A DNA stretch of 43,596 bases from an uncultured Slackia sp. (GCA_934661005.1 CAKUIK010000020.1:1-43596); one strand, 5' to 3'. Positions 8,152 to 15,381 are shown, counted from the first letter of the stretch. Notes: generated by a model from the sequence alone, not told the origin. Numbers and translations: made by a program.

Positions 8152-8466
8152 GTGCGTTTTCCTTGTCTGTACCTAAGTCGGCCACATCACAGCACAGCTT
8201 CGTTAAAACATCGTAGCGCAACGGCATCGCCGCACTGCGATACTGCCACACGATGGCACCACTGCACTACAGTACTGCCACTCTGGCGCCTCGCTCGCGA
8301 TTGACCCACGCACCGCTCATGATTGGAACGGCATTAAGACGCAGCTTCGCTACCGCAAATACGGCCCAACAACGAACTATTCATTTCCCGAACAACGACG
8401 CAACGCGCTCTAAGCGACGATTGCACGCTTGCTAGGGTGTATGCGTTACGGCTCATAATTGAGCGC

Positions 8467-8490
8467 AAAAAAGGCCAATGACTATTGGCC
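8467..8490 (-). terminator. Rho-independent terminator upstream of loaP
   Basis: On the minus strand GGCCAAT-AGTC-ATTGGCC is followed directly by TTTTTT. The 7-bp stem plus U-run is a plausible intrinsic terminator. It lies 272 nt after the phosphatase stop and 316 nt before loaP, so it either ends the regulatory module transcript or acts as an attenuator in the operon leader. Confidence 0.7.
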
Positions 8491-8504
8491 CGTTTGCAAC
8501 GCCA

Positions 8505-8551
8505 CAAGATGCAAGCCTCTACAAAAAAAAAAGGGGGGGGGGTGCATCTTG
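8505..8551. repeat. Perfect 9-bp inverted repeat enclosing an A10G10 homopolymer tract
   Basis: CAAGATGCA at 8505-8513 and its exact complement TGCATCTTG at 8543-8551 enclose a run of ten A (8523-8532) directly followed by ten G (8533-8542). Such tracts are prone to slipped-strand changes in length. It sits in the leader of the capsule-type operon, 350-400 nt upstream of loaP, outside any credible coding frame. Confidence 0.8.
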
Positions 8552-8761
8552 CAATACAATTTTGACGATTCCCCTTACGCGTGTAAAGCAATTTTTAAGT
8601 AAATCTGCCATTAAACGCGGCATCTTCACCAACACAGCCGCCCTTAAACACGCTGCTGCACCGCAGAGCCAAGCGCAATGTAACAATTATCGAAAGTTGC
8701 GCAACATTTGACGTAGGGCCCCTATGCGAGGTTTTCCGTGCAGTACCCGTCGCGCCTTCGC

Positions 8762-9412
8762 CTATCTCACATGGGCACCGCGACAACGATACGTCGCTTT
8801 CGCCTTCGCCAAATATTGGTAGTGCTCAACGCAGTGCGCATCGCTTGCGATGTAGCGATACAGCATGGCGTCGAACAGCTTTTTCGCGGGCTTCTTTTCT
8901 TTACCCAAACGTCCACCAGCCACGAAATCGGCCGACGCCTGCAGCTTGCACCCCATGCGCACCAAACGCTCGGCAATGCTCACGTCTTGTTGAATGGCTT
9001 TGTAGCGCTCGGGATGCGCGATAATCACGTCGTAGCCCATGCCTTGCAACTCGTAAATCGTGCGCTCGTATTCCTCGAAATCGCGCGCGGTGCAGTGGCT
9101 CGAGAGCTCCAGCAGAAACTCGTTGCTGCCGTCGAAATGCAGGTATTCCGCCCATTGCATGCCCAGCTCCATAAGCTTGCGATGGTTCACCTCGAAGCCC
9201 ATTTGCAACGGGAAGCCATTCGCGTGCGCCACGAGCAGTTCGTAGGCATCCCACATGGCGTCGTAGTCGAAATACGGGTCGCGGCAATGCGGCGTGCACA
9301 CGATGCTCGTAACGCCAGCCTGCTTGGCGGCTTCGAGCATCGCCAAGCTCTCGTCCAAATCGCGCGCGCCATCGTCGACGCCCGGCAAAATATGGCAGTG
9401 GATATCGCGCAT
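8762..9412 (-). CDS. cpsB: PHP-type protein-tyrosine phosphatase (CpsB/CapC/YwqE family)
   Basis: A 216-residue manganese-dependent PHP-domain phosphatase that dephosphorylates the BY-kinase and so tunes polysaccharide export and chain length. Motifs are MRDIHCHILPGVDDGARD (first metal ligands), TSIVCTPHCRDPYFDY, GFEVN, LLELSS, VIIAHPERYKAIQQ and ASDAHC near the C-terminus, which together form the family's metal-binding set. The start is ATG at 9412 with AAAGGAAG at the right distance. A longer in-frame reading to 9547 is rejected because those residues look like spacer. It follows the kinase gene by about 157 nt, a gap that contains a 10-bp GC hairpin near 9490-9530. Located in the LCP-Wzz-kinase-phosphatase module. 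Confidence 0.92.
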   Translation of the reverse strand: MRDIHCHILPGVDDGARDLDESLAMLEAAKQAGVTSIVCTPHCRDPYFDYDAMWDAYELLVAHANGFPLQMGFEVNHRKLMELGMQWAEYLHFDGSNEFLLELSSHCTARDFEEYERTIYELQGMGYDVIIAHPERYKAIQQDVSIAERLVRMGCKLQASADFVAGGRLGKEKKPAKKLFDAMLYRYIASDAHCVEHYQYLAKAKATYRCRGAHVR

Positions 9413-9569
9413 GGGCGCTTCCTTTCGTGGTTGAGGTTGGTGACCTATTGTAGCTTTTGGCAACGGCTTATTCGGCCAGAACGCAAACGCGCCCGCAACT
9501 TCGACAGTCGCGGGCGTCGCAATCAATGGACACGGGCCGTAAAACAACAGGCCAGGTCTCGAAATGTCA

Positions 9570-10343
9570 CTAGAACGTGTCAGACGGGGTCATAGCTGCG
9601 TGGCTTCGAGCGCCGCGCTTGCTCGGCATTACGGCCGGGCTCGCAGCCGCTTCTGCAGCGGCATCGTGCTCTTTTACGCGCTTGCCTTCTTTGTTGTAAT
9701 AGGCGTAATAGTACTCGCTCGTTTCGGTCTCGCAGTGGTTCATCACGGTGCCAATCACGTTTGCGTCGGCCTTGCGCAGCTGCTCATAGGCATTCGCAAC
9801 CTCATCGCGACGTGCAAAATTCTCGCGAACAACAAGCGCCGTGGCATCGACGATCGTCGAAAGCACCGCAGCATCGACGAATGTTCCAACGGGCGGGGTG
9901 TCGTACACCACGAAATCGTAATCGCGCGAAAGCCTGTCGACCAAGCTCGCAAAACGCTTTGACGCCAAAATATCAACAGGGTTCGGAATATGGGGCTCGC
10001 TGTCCAAGAAGTCAAAGCCCTGCGAGGTAGGCACAATTGCCGAGCGCAAAGGCATTTGCTCAGAAAGCACGGCATACAGGCCGCCGCGCGTATGAACGCC
10101 CAGCATGTCTGCCAAACTACGGCGGCGCATGTCGACTTCAACGAGCAAAACGCGCTTGCCGCTTTGGGCAATAGCCGCGGCAAGCTGCATAGAAACCGTC
10201 GATTTTCCCTCATTCGGCACAGAAGACGTTAGAACGAGCGAACGAATAGGATTGTCGACGCTGGCAAAACGAATATTGGCAAAAAGCGTTTTGGCGGCGT
10301 TCTGCACTACAAGGCGATCGGCGGCTTTTTTCTTCTTTCCCAT
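9570..10343 (-). CDS. cpsD: Bacterial tyrosine kinase (BY-kinase) of the capsule system
   Basis: A 257-residue cytosolic CpsD/CapB-type P-loop kinase. Walker A is in LTSSVPNEGKSTVS, Walker A-prime in VLLVEVDMRRRS and Walker B in FVVYDTPPVGTFVDA. The C-terminal tyrosine cluster SEYYYAYYNKEGKR is the expected autophosphorylation tail. As in Firmicutes, the transmembrane activator is a separate polypeptide: the Wzz-like gene ends 3 nt upstream. The opposing phosphatase is encoded immediately downstream. About 30 residues beyond the tyrosine cluster (Ala/Ser/Arg-rich) are an unusual extension. The start at 10343 begins MGKKKKAADRLVVQ. Confidence 0.93.
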   Translation of the reverse strand: MGKKKKAADRLVVQNAAKTLFANIRFASVDNPIRSLVLTSSVPNEGKSTVSMQLAAAIAQSGKRVLLVEVDMRRRSLADMLGVHTRGGLYAVLSEQMPLRSAIVPTSQGFDFLDSEPHIPNPVDILASKRFASLVDRLSRDYDFVVYDTPPVGTFVDAAVLSTIVDATALVVRENFARRDEVANAYEQLRKADANVIGTVMNHCETETSEYYYAYYNKEGKRVKEHDAAAEAAASPAVMPSKRGARSHAAMTPSDTF

Positions 10344-10346
10344 CGT

Positions 10347-10997
10347 TTACTCCTTCATGGCCGGAATGCGACCGATAACCGGAATGCCCAGCATTTCTTC
10401 GACCTCTTCGGCACTGCGCACGCGCGTGTTCAGCATGTCTTTAAGCACGACAATCGCAATAGCCACGAACAAGCCGGCCAAGAACGCAACCGCGGTGTAC
10501 ATAACCCTATTCGGGCCACTCGGAGCTTCGGGGGTTTCGGCCTCGTCGATAACGTTCACGCTTTGCACGTCCATGACTTCCTGCGCCACGGCCGAAACAT
10601 CTTTCGCGAGCTGGTTGGCAATAATAGCCGTGCTCGGCGCATCTTCGCCCGTTACCGAAACCGAAATAACGCGCGTAGTGGTTTGGCTCGTAACGCTGAT
10701 TTTGTAGTCGCCCAGGCTCTTCATTTTCAGCGCGTTGGCGGTGTCTTTCGTCACGCGATCGCTGTCGATAAGCTGCGCAACGTCGTTGGTGACCATCTGC
10801 GATGCGGAAAGGTCGGTAGACATCGACGAGCTTTTCGAGTCGCCTTTCACCAATACGTACATGCTCGTGGTGGCGGTGTACGTGTTCGGCAGGAACATAA
10901 AGCTCGCAACGCCCATAGCAAGTGCGCACACAAGGGGGAGCGCAATCACCAAGCGCAGATGCTTTCGCAAAAGCTGCAAGAGCTCAAGCAGGGTCAT
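10347..10997 (-). CDS. Wzz/CapA-type polysaccharide chain-length adaptor
   Basis: A 216-residue membrane protein with two transmembrane helices (about residues 17-38 and 168-190) flanking an extracytoplasmic domain that includes YTATTSMYVLVKGDS and the conserved RVISVSVTGEDAP. A proline-containing block before the second helix (EAPSGPNRVMYTAVAFLAG) is typical of Wzz family members. The short cytosolic tail (GIPVIGRIPAMKE) is the kinase-activating end. It is the membrane partner of the BY-kinase that starts 3 nt after its stop. The start is ATG at 10997 with GAAAGG upstream. Confident for the family; it does not reveal polymer length or type. Confidence 0.9.
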   Translation of the reverse strand: MTLLELLQLLRKHLRLVIALPLVCALAMGVASFMFLPNTYTATTSMYVLVKGDSKSSSMSTDLSASQMVTNDVAQLIDSDRVTKDTANALKMKSLGDYKISVTSQTTTRVISVSVTGEDAPSTAIIANQLAKDVSAVAQEVMDVQSVNVIDEAETPEAPSGPNRVMYTAVAFLAGLFVAIAIVVLKDMLNTRVRSAEEVEEMLGIPVIGRIPAMKE

Positions 10998-11039
10998 GGT
11001 TGGTTTGCCTTTCTCGTTTGGCGAATAACGCCGTAGTTA

Positions 11040-12494
11040 CTACTGTGCAGAAGCCACATCGTCTGTGGTAAGGCCCGCATTGGCGACCAGGGCTTCGTAA
11101 CTCCTTGGTGCCGGCGAATTGCTCGCAGCGCCCAACTTCAAGTTGCTCGACTGGGCTTTCGGAATTTCGGCCGTCGTGTCGTTGGGGTCGAGGCCCGCAT
11201 CGACCCGGCACATCATATCGCGCCATTCGTCGAACATGGGGCACACGTAGCTCACGCCGCCTTCGTTGAACGAATAGCTCGGGCACACCGCCGAATACAA
11301 GGTAAGGTCGCTCGCCTGGAACTGCTGCGCCATGGCGATAATGTCGGTGACCGACAAATCGGTGCTAATGCTCGTTGCGAGCGAGCTCACAAGGCCCGGC
11401 AGCTGCGCCGGGGACGATGCGAGCACCTGCTTGATAATAGCCTGCACCACCAAGCGCTGGGCTTGAGCTCGGCCGAAGTCGCCGCCCGAAACGTTGTAGC
11501 GCTCGCGAGCGAAAGCAAGTGCCTGAGCGCCATTGAGGCGCTGCTCGCCCGCCTGGAACGACATGCCGCCGTTGCCGGCATCGAAGCTCTCGGGGACGTT
11601 CACCCAAATGCCGCCGAGCTCATCGACCACACGTTCGAGCTCTTCGAAATGCACTTCGCAGTAATGCGTGATGGGCACGCCCGCGAAGGTCGAAACGGCA
11701 TCGATCGCGCCCGACGCACCGCCAAAGGAGTATGCCGCGTTGATCTTCTGCCTTCCCTGCCCTTCGATGGTCACCATGGTGTCACGAGGAATGGAGATAA
11801 GGTCGACCTGGCCGTTGTCGGGGTCGATGCGTGCGAGCATGGTCACGTCGCTTCGGCTGGCGGTTTCGCCTTCGTCGCGCGAGTCGCTGCCCAAAATGAG
11901 CATGTAGAACGCCGAGCTGTTTTCGGCAGCCGATTCATTCGCGCTCGCCGGCTGCAGGGCTTCTTTGATTTCGGCTTCTTCTTGTTTGTCGTCGAATCCC
12001 ATAGACGTGTTGAGCGAGCTTACATACGCGGCAAGCGCGATGCCGCTGCCCACGATGAGCGTGAACAGCGCCGCGAACACGATGAGCGCAATGCGGCGGC
12101 CCTTGTGGCGCTTCTTGCGCACGCGGCGCAAACCATCGTCGGCTTCGGGAGCATAGGCGGCGAAATCGTCGTCGAAATCGCTGCCCACTCCCGCGCGAAA
12201 GCCATTGTGGAACTGGTTCGCACTGGGCACGCGCTGCTGGTACGCCGCGCCTGCAGGGCGATAGGCGCCCTGGCTTTCTTCTTGCTGCCACCCTGGCTGC
12301 TGGTTTTGCTGCTGAGAGAACGGAGTTGAGCTTTGGGGGCTATATCCCCTGTTCTGCGAGTTTGGGTCGCTCGATTGCTGGGTAATAAACGAGCGAACCG
12401 ATTCGGGAACTCGGCTGCCCGAATCTTGCGGCTTAGCGTGCGAGCCTCTTCGCGGAGGCATAGGCGCGCCGCCGTTGTTGTAATGGTCTGGCAT
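11040..12494 (-). CDS. LytR-CpsA-Psr (LCP) family glycopolymer transferase
   Basis: A 484-residue protein predicted to attach the finished glycopolymer from its lipid carrier to peptidoglycan. The first 125 residues are a disordered Gln/Pro/Ser/Arg-rich cytosolic tail. One transmembrane helix follows (about 132-155, ALIVFAALFTLIVGSGIAL). The LCP catalytic domain has MLILGSDSRDEGETASRSDV, VDLISIPRDTMV, KINAAYSFGGA, YCEVHFEELERVVDELGG and FARERYNVSGGDFGRAQAQR, covering the usual Asp and Arg positions. A C-terminal region with two Cys (YSAVCPSYSF and SYVCPMFDEW) could form a disulfide. It lies upstream of Wzz in the same direction with a gap of about 42 nt, so it is probably in one operon. No strong ribosome binding site precedes the ATG at 12494. 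Confidence 0.93.
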   Translation of the reverse strand: MPDHYNNGGAPMPPRRGSHAKPQDSGSRVPESVRSFITQQSSDPNSQNRGYSPQSSTPFSQQQNQQPGWQQEESQGAYRPAGAAYQQRVPSANQFHNGFRAGVGSDFDDDFAAYAPEADDGLRRVRKKRHKGRRIALIVFAALFTLIVGSGIALAAYVSSLNTSMGFDDKQEEAEIKEALQPASANESAAENSSAFYMLILGSDSRDEGETASRSDVTMLARIDPDNGQVDLISIPRDTMVTIEGQGRQKINAAYSFGGASGAIDAVSTFAGVPITHYCEVHFEELERVVDELGGIWVNVPESFDAGNGGMSFQAGEQRLNGAQALAFARERYNVSGGDFGRAQAQRLVVQAIIKQVLASSPAQLPGLVSSLATSISTDLSVTDIIAMAQQFQASDLTLYSAVCPSYSFNEGGVSYVCPMFDEWRDMMCRVDAGLDPNDTTAEIPKAQSSNLKLGAASNSPAPRSYEALVANAGLTTDDVASAQ

Positions 12495-12919
12495 AAGCAG
12501 TTTTCTTTCGTTGCATTGAAACGCTGGAACTCACGCCTGTCAGGGCGCAAGCCCTCTTATTCTATCGATGCGCATGCTACCCGCGCAACATTAGACCAGC
12601 CTTGTTCATAAAAAGGCCGCTTTCCACACGGTGCCATTCAAGTAACGTGCCTGATAAAAAGCGAGTTTGTTGCGCAACTTTTCTCACGCGAGAAATGAGA
12701 GGGGCACCTCATGCGGTAAAACTCCGGAATGCGGCCGATTCGTAAATGCGAGGTAAAGATTCCGCAAAGGGCGATAGGCGCCCTTTGCGGAATGCGGATA
12801 AAAGACGTCCTACCATGCGGCGAATCGCCGCGTGAGGGATGCACTGCCATCAAGCAAAGACGCCGAAATGGGACCCCGGCAAAGCGGCTGGCACCCCACC
12901 GATGCCTCAGACCGCCGCC
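12495..12919 (-). other. Non-coding region upstream of the LCP gene with nested inverted repeats
   Basis: About 425 nt with no credible gene. The central part (about 12704-12840) is strongly self-complementary. CCTCATGCGG pairs with CCGCGTGAGG as outer arms, and inside lies a 14-bp perfect hairpin, TTCCGCAAAGGGCG/CGCCCTTTGCGGAA, with loop ATAGG (about 12758-12790). A second small palindrome GCGGCGAATCGCCGC follows. The internal AGATTCCGCA is also found in the structured repeats at 26.3, 26.5 and 34.6 kb. It could be the LCP operon leader or the 3-prime end of the upstream small gene. Confidence 0.5.
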
Positions 12920-13171
12920 CTACTCCACGGTACCGTAGGTGTACCCCCAGCCGTGGCCGGCAATTGAGGAGTTCATCTGCTGGCACAAAGCGACGCGCGT
13001 GTACGCGCCCGGCGGCAGCAGATCAACGATTTCGCGCATGTCGGCGCACACGTCAAACGTTTCCGCCGCCAGAATTACATCGAGCCGCTCAACGAAGGGC
13101 GCGTTCTTAAAGAGGTAATCCACAACGCGCTGCATTTCGCCATACGAATCGCTTCTCTCAAGCAAAGCCAT
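12920..13171 (-). CDS. Small conserved-looking protein of unknown function (83 aa)
   Basis: An 83-residue open frame starting MALLERSDSYGEMQRVVDYL and ending GHGWGYTYGTVE. The ATG at 13171 has GAAAGGAAA at a suitable distance, the same kind of ribosome binding site used by its neighbours, and codon use looks coding. The protein is mostly helical and acidic, with two Cys (DVCADMREIV and ALCQQMNSS), no membrane segment and no signal peptide. I do not recognise a family. It lies alone between the homocysteine-methyltransferase-like gene and the LCP gene. A covarying hairpin sits 39 nt upstream of its start. Confidence 0.6.
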   Translation of the reverse strand: MALLERSDSYGEMQRVVDYLFKNAPFVERLDVILAAETFDVCADMREIVDLLPPGAYTRVALCQQMNSSIAGHGWGYTYGTVE

Positions 13172-13209
13172 GCAGTGGTTTCCTTTCTTTATATCTACAA
13201 CCTGATACT

Positions 13210-13240
13210 ACCTGTTAAGTGCTCGTAGCGTTTAACAGGT
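13210..13240. repeat. Covarying hairpin, copy 1 (constant apex GCTCGTAGC)
   Basis: ACCTGTTAA (13210-13218) pairs with TTAACAGGT (13232-13240), and the stem continues through two G-T wobbles into GCT-CGT-AGC at the tip. The apex and the AAGT/GTTT collar are shared with the copies at 13317 and 43161, while the outer arms differ with compensating changes. No T-run follows on either strand, so it is not an obvious terminator. Confidence 0.8.
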
Positions 13241-13316
13241 CGGGGCCGTCGCCGTTGCCACGGCCGTGGCGACCGTTGCGGCCGCCGCTGCGCGACCGTT
13301 GTCACCCGCGTCCCCA

Positions 13317-13347
13317 ATGTGCTAAATGCTCGCAGCGTTTAGCACAT
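13317..13347. repeat. Covarying hairpin, copy 2 (constant apex GCTCGCAGC)
   Basis: ATGTGCTAAA pairs with TTTAGCACAT around the inner T-GCT-CGC-AGC-G tip, giving an almost continuous 14-pair stem. It lies 24 nt beyond the stop of the homocysteine-methyltransferase-like gene and about 77 nt from copy 1, with a very GC-rich segment in between. No T-run follows. Confidence 0.8.
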
Positions 13348-13370
13348 CCCTGGCACATTCCGGCAGGAAA

Positions 13371-14303
13371 CTAGCGAATGCTGTCGGCGCCAAAAACGCC
13401 TGCAGCCAACGCACCGGTATACGCGGGAGTCGCCTCGCCGCACGCGCGCAGGAACTGGGCGCCCGCCGCGCGCAGAGCCACGGCCGCATCGGCCATGAAG
13501 TCGGGCAGCGCATAGGGGTTTTCGGGAATGGGCGCGCCGAGAGATGCGCGGCGCTTCTCGGCAGCGGTCGCCTGGCGCACGCACACCTGCACCAAAATGG
13601 GCTTCGGAGTTGCAGCGGCTATCTCGCGCACCACTTCCGCAATCGCCTCGGGCGCAGCGGCGCTGCGAATGCCAATCACGTCGGCCTTCGCAAGCACCTC
13701 GATCGCTTCAGCGAGCGGCTTTCCGTCGAACTCGCCTTGCCCATTCACGTCGACCGACACAAACACCGTGCCCGCATACACGCGACGCACACCATCGATG
13801 CCGCACTGAACATCGGCCGCGCTGCGCAATCCATTCAGGAAAATGGCGTCGAAGCCCACTCCTTCGCTTTCAGCAAGAGACCCCATGGCTTCCTTGCCGC
13901 CCTCGACGAGCGCTCGCGCCGCGCCTTCGTATTGCGCCGCGCACTGTTTCATCGACATCGCCGACGTGGCATCGAGCGGCAGCCCGCACGGGCCCACTTC
14001 ACACAGCACATGCTGCGGCGCGTTCGCGCGCGCGTGGGAAATAGCCGCTTGGGCAAGTTCCTGGGCGCGATCTTCCATGCGCTTGTGCGCCAGGCGCGCC
14101 TCGCAAATATCGGTCTCGGCAACCAAGCACTGCGCGCCCGCCATCGATTCCAGGCGCAGCGCATCGCGCATAGTTTCCGGTTCAACCAAGCTCATATATT
14201 CAGCTTCGGTTTCCATATCGACGCTTTGGTTCGCGAGCGCGAACGCGAGCGGGGCGGAAAGCACGAGCATGTCTTTGTGGAAACGCAATTCGATATCGGC
14301 CAT
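13371..14303 (-). CDS. Homocysteine S-methyltransferase-like protein with degenerate zinc site
   Basis: A 310-residue protein with the (beta-alpha)8 barrel layout of the homocysteine S-methyltransferase / MetH N-terminal family: VLCEVGPCGLPLDA, YEGAARALVEGG, GVGFDAIFLNGLRSAADV, IGIRSAAAPEAI, PKPILVQVCVRQA and FLRACGEATPAYTGALA. In active members three Cys bind zinc: one in the Asn-Cys motif and a Cys-Cys pair in GGCCGTTP. Here the first is LNGLR (Cys replaced by Gly) and the pair reads RACGEATP (a single Cys), so the metal site looks broken. The start is ATG at 14303 (MADIELRF) with GAAAGGG upstream; the longer frame to 14474 is rejected. Either a pseudo-enzyme or a methyltransferase for another substrate. 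Confidence 0.7.
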   Translation of the reverse strand: MADIELRFHKDMLVLSAPLAFALANQSVDMETEAEYMSLVEPETMRDALRLESMAGAQCLVAETDICEARLAHKRMEDRAQELAQAAISHARANAPQHVLCEVGPCGLPLDATSAMSMKQCAAQYEGAARALVEGGKEAMGSLAESEGVGFDAIFLNGLRSAADVQCGIDGVRRVYAGTVFVSVDVNGQGEFDGKPLAEAIEVLAKADVIGIRSAAAPEAIAEVVREIAAATPKPILVQVCVRQATAAEKRRASLGAPIPENPYALPDFMADAAVALRAAGAQFLRACGEATPAYTGALAAGVFGADSIR

Positions 14304-14719
14304 AAGAATCCCTTTCGGAAGTGGCGAACGCGGCGCGAAACGCGGCAAAGGCGTGCGCGGCGCGACGGATGCAATGCCCTGAGTATAGTTGCAACGCGCC
14401 GAGCGATGCGCCCGCGCGGGCGGCTTTCTCGAAAAGTGGCGCAAGCGCGCTTCACAACTCAAAAAGTGACTCAAAATGATGCTACGGCAAGCGGTTGTTT
14501 TACAGCGGCGAACGGCGAAGCTTTTTAATGACGCTTCAAAAGCCCTTCACAAACATATACACATTTTTAGGTTATGTCTAATTCACCCTCATTGTGTGAG
14601 GTTCGAATTTAAGCCTCTCATCAGGTCTTATAAAGCTTGTCGAGCATAGGCGTCCTGCGTTCACAAGTCGTTCAAAACCGACCCACAACTTCTTGAAAAC
14701 CCGTACCTATACTTTTGCC
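14304..14719. other. Non-coding region upstream of the small-RNA pair
   Basis: About 415 nt with no supported gene. At 14588-14625 lies CACCCTCATTGTGTGAGG followed by a short complementary CCTC. This resembles the ACCCCCTCCTTGTGTGAGG...CCTC block of the two RNA units downstream and looks like a degenerate third copy without its C-rich loops or terminator. Confidence 0.4.
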
Positions 14720-14886
14720 TTGCAAACGCGGGGTCCCCTTCCCAGTTTGCCTGCTACCCCAAAGCAGTACGTACCGGTGCACCTCCCAAAATCAAGCACC
14801 GTACACCCCCTCCTTGTGTGAGGCCCGGTTCCCCTCCGGGCCTCAAGTTCTCTCTTAGGCCCGCTCGTCCGAACGGGCCTTTTCCT
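14720..14886 (+). ncRNA. Candidate structured small RNA, copy 1 (C-rich loops)
   Basis: A unit of about 165 nt with no coding frame. It is preceded by a conserved block CACAACTTCTTGAA and a -10-like TATACT at 14708-14713, and it ends in a GC hairpin plus T-run (14857-14886). Predicted stems in order: GCAAAC/GTTTGC with an inner GGG/CCC; CTGCT/AGCAG with loop ACCCCAA; GTAC-C-GGTGC/GCACC-GTAC; GAGGCCCGG/CCGGGCCTC with loop TTCCCCT; and the terminator. CCCCUCC-type sequences are exposed in loops and in the linker before the fourth stem. Its paralog at 15493 keeps the loops but changes stem sequences on both sides. No riboswitch class was recognised and no gene follows closely. Probably a trans-acting RNA aimed at ribosome binding sites; that role is inferred. 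Confidence 0.65.
14857..14886 (+). terminator. Intrinsic terminator of small RNA copy 1
   Basis: AGGCCCG pairs with CGGGCCT around a 10-nt loop and is followed by TTTTCCTTTT on the plus strand. Confidence 0.85.
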
Positions 14887-14966
14887 TTTCCAGAAGAACC
14901 AGACGGGCTTGGGCAAAAACGGCCCTTGCCGCATGCGCCCATCATGATGGCGCGCACATGTCCGCG

Positions 14967-15034
14967 CCGATCGTGCGGCGGCACCGATTGCGCGGCGGTC
15001 CCAATCGTGCGGCGACACCGATAGTGCAGTGGCG
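14967..15034. repeat. Degenerate 17-bp tandem repeat, four units
   Basis: Four consecutive 17-nt units starting at 14967, 14984, 15001 and 15018 share the pattern CCGATCGTGCGGCGGCA, with two to six differences each; a fifth start, CCGATG, is visible at 15035. It lies in the gap between the two small RNA units. No coding sense is apparent. Confidence 0.75.
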
Positions 15035-15341
15035 CCGATGCAGAAAATCGCGCGCCTCACAGCGTGCGCGGTCACGCCGAGTTAGCTTTGCGATGCAACG
15101 ATGCGCCCGCATGTCGCCGAAAATGCGCTCAGCCACCTTCGTCACTTCAGCCGTACGTAGTTGACCTGCGGTTTTTGGAAGAATCGCGCATTTTTACTAG
15201 TCAGTTTTTCCATGCTGTGGCGTGCGTTGGCACATGAAAGCAATCGCAATTCATGCATATATGCAATTCCATCGCTTTCTTGCCACGTATTTTTCATTCT
15301 GTCCCTTTTTTCGACGACATTCAGTTTCTTGAATATTTCCT

Positions 15342-15356
15342 ATAAGCATTGCTTAT
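15342..15356. promoter_or_regulatory. Palindromic site 1, possible operator
   Basis: ATAAGC-ATT-GCTTAT, preceded by T and followed by G. The same TATAAG...CTTATG frame recurs exactly 40 nt downstream. Two spaced palindromes upstream of a promoter-like block are consistent with binding of a dimeric regulator on one helix face. Confidence 0.45.
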
Positions 15357-15381
15357 GTATTTCACTCATAAAAAAGAATGT

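Larger units (their letters stand above)
8152..8761 (-). other. Non-coding leader/spacer between the phosphatase gene and loaP
   Basis: About 610 nt without a credible gene. Read on the minus strand it holds, in order, an inverted repeat enclosing a C10T10 tract (8505-8551), an intrinsic terminator (8467-8490), an ops-like GCGGTAGCG (8348-8356), and about 200 nt of degenerate short repeats based on ACTGCCAC and GCACTGC (8218-8285). No convincing -35/-10 pair was found. Small open frames crossing it depend on the homopolymer and have no ribosome binding site. It is probably the regulatory leader of the polysaccharide operon. Confidence 0.6.

Noticed and set aside
8334..8591. 85-codon minus-strand frame crossing the A10G10 tract
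   Set aside because: No ribosome binding site, low-complexity PPPFFF product and dependence on the homopolymer; treated as leader sequence instead of a phase-variable gene.
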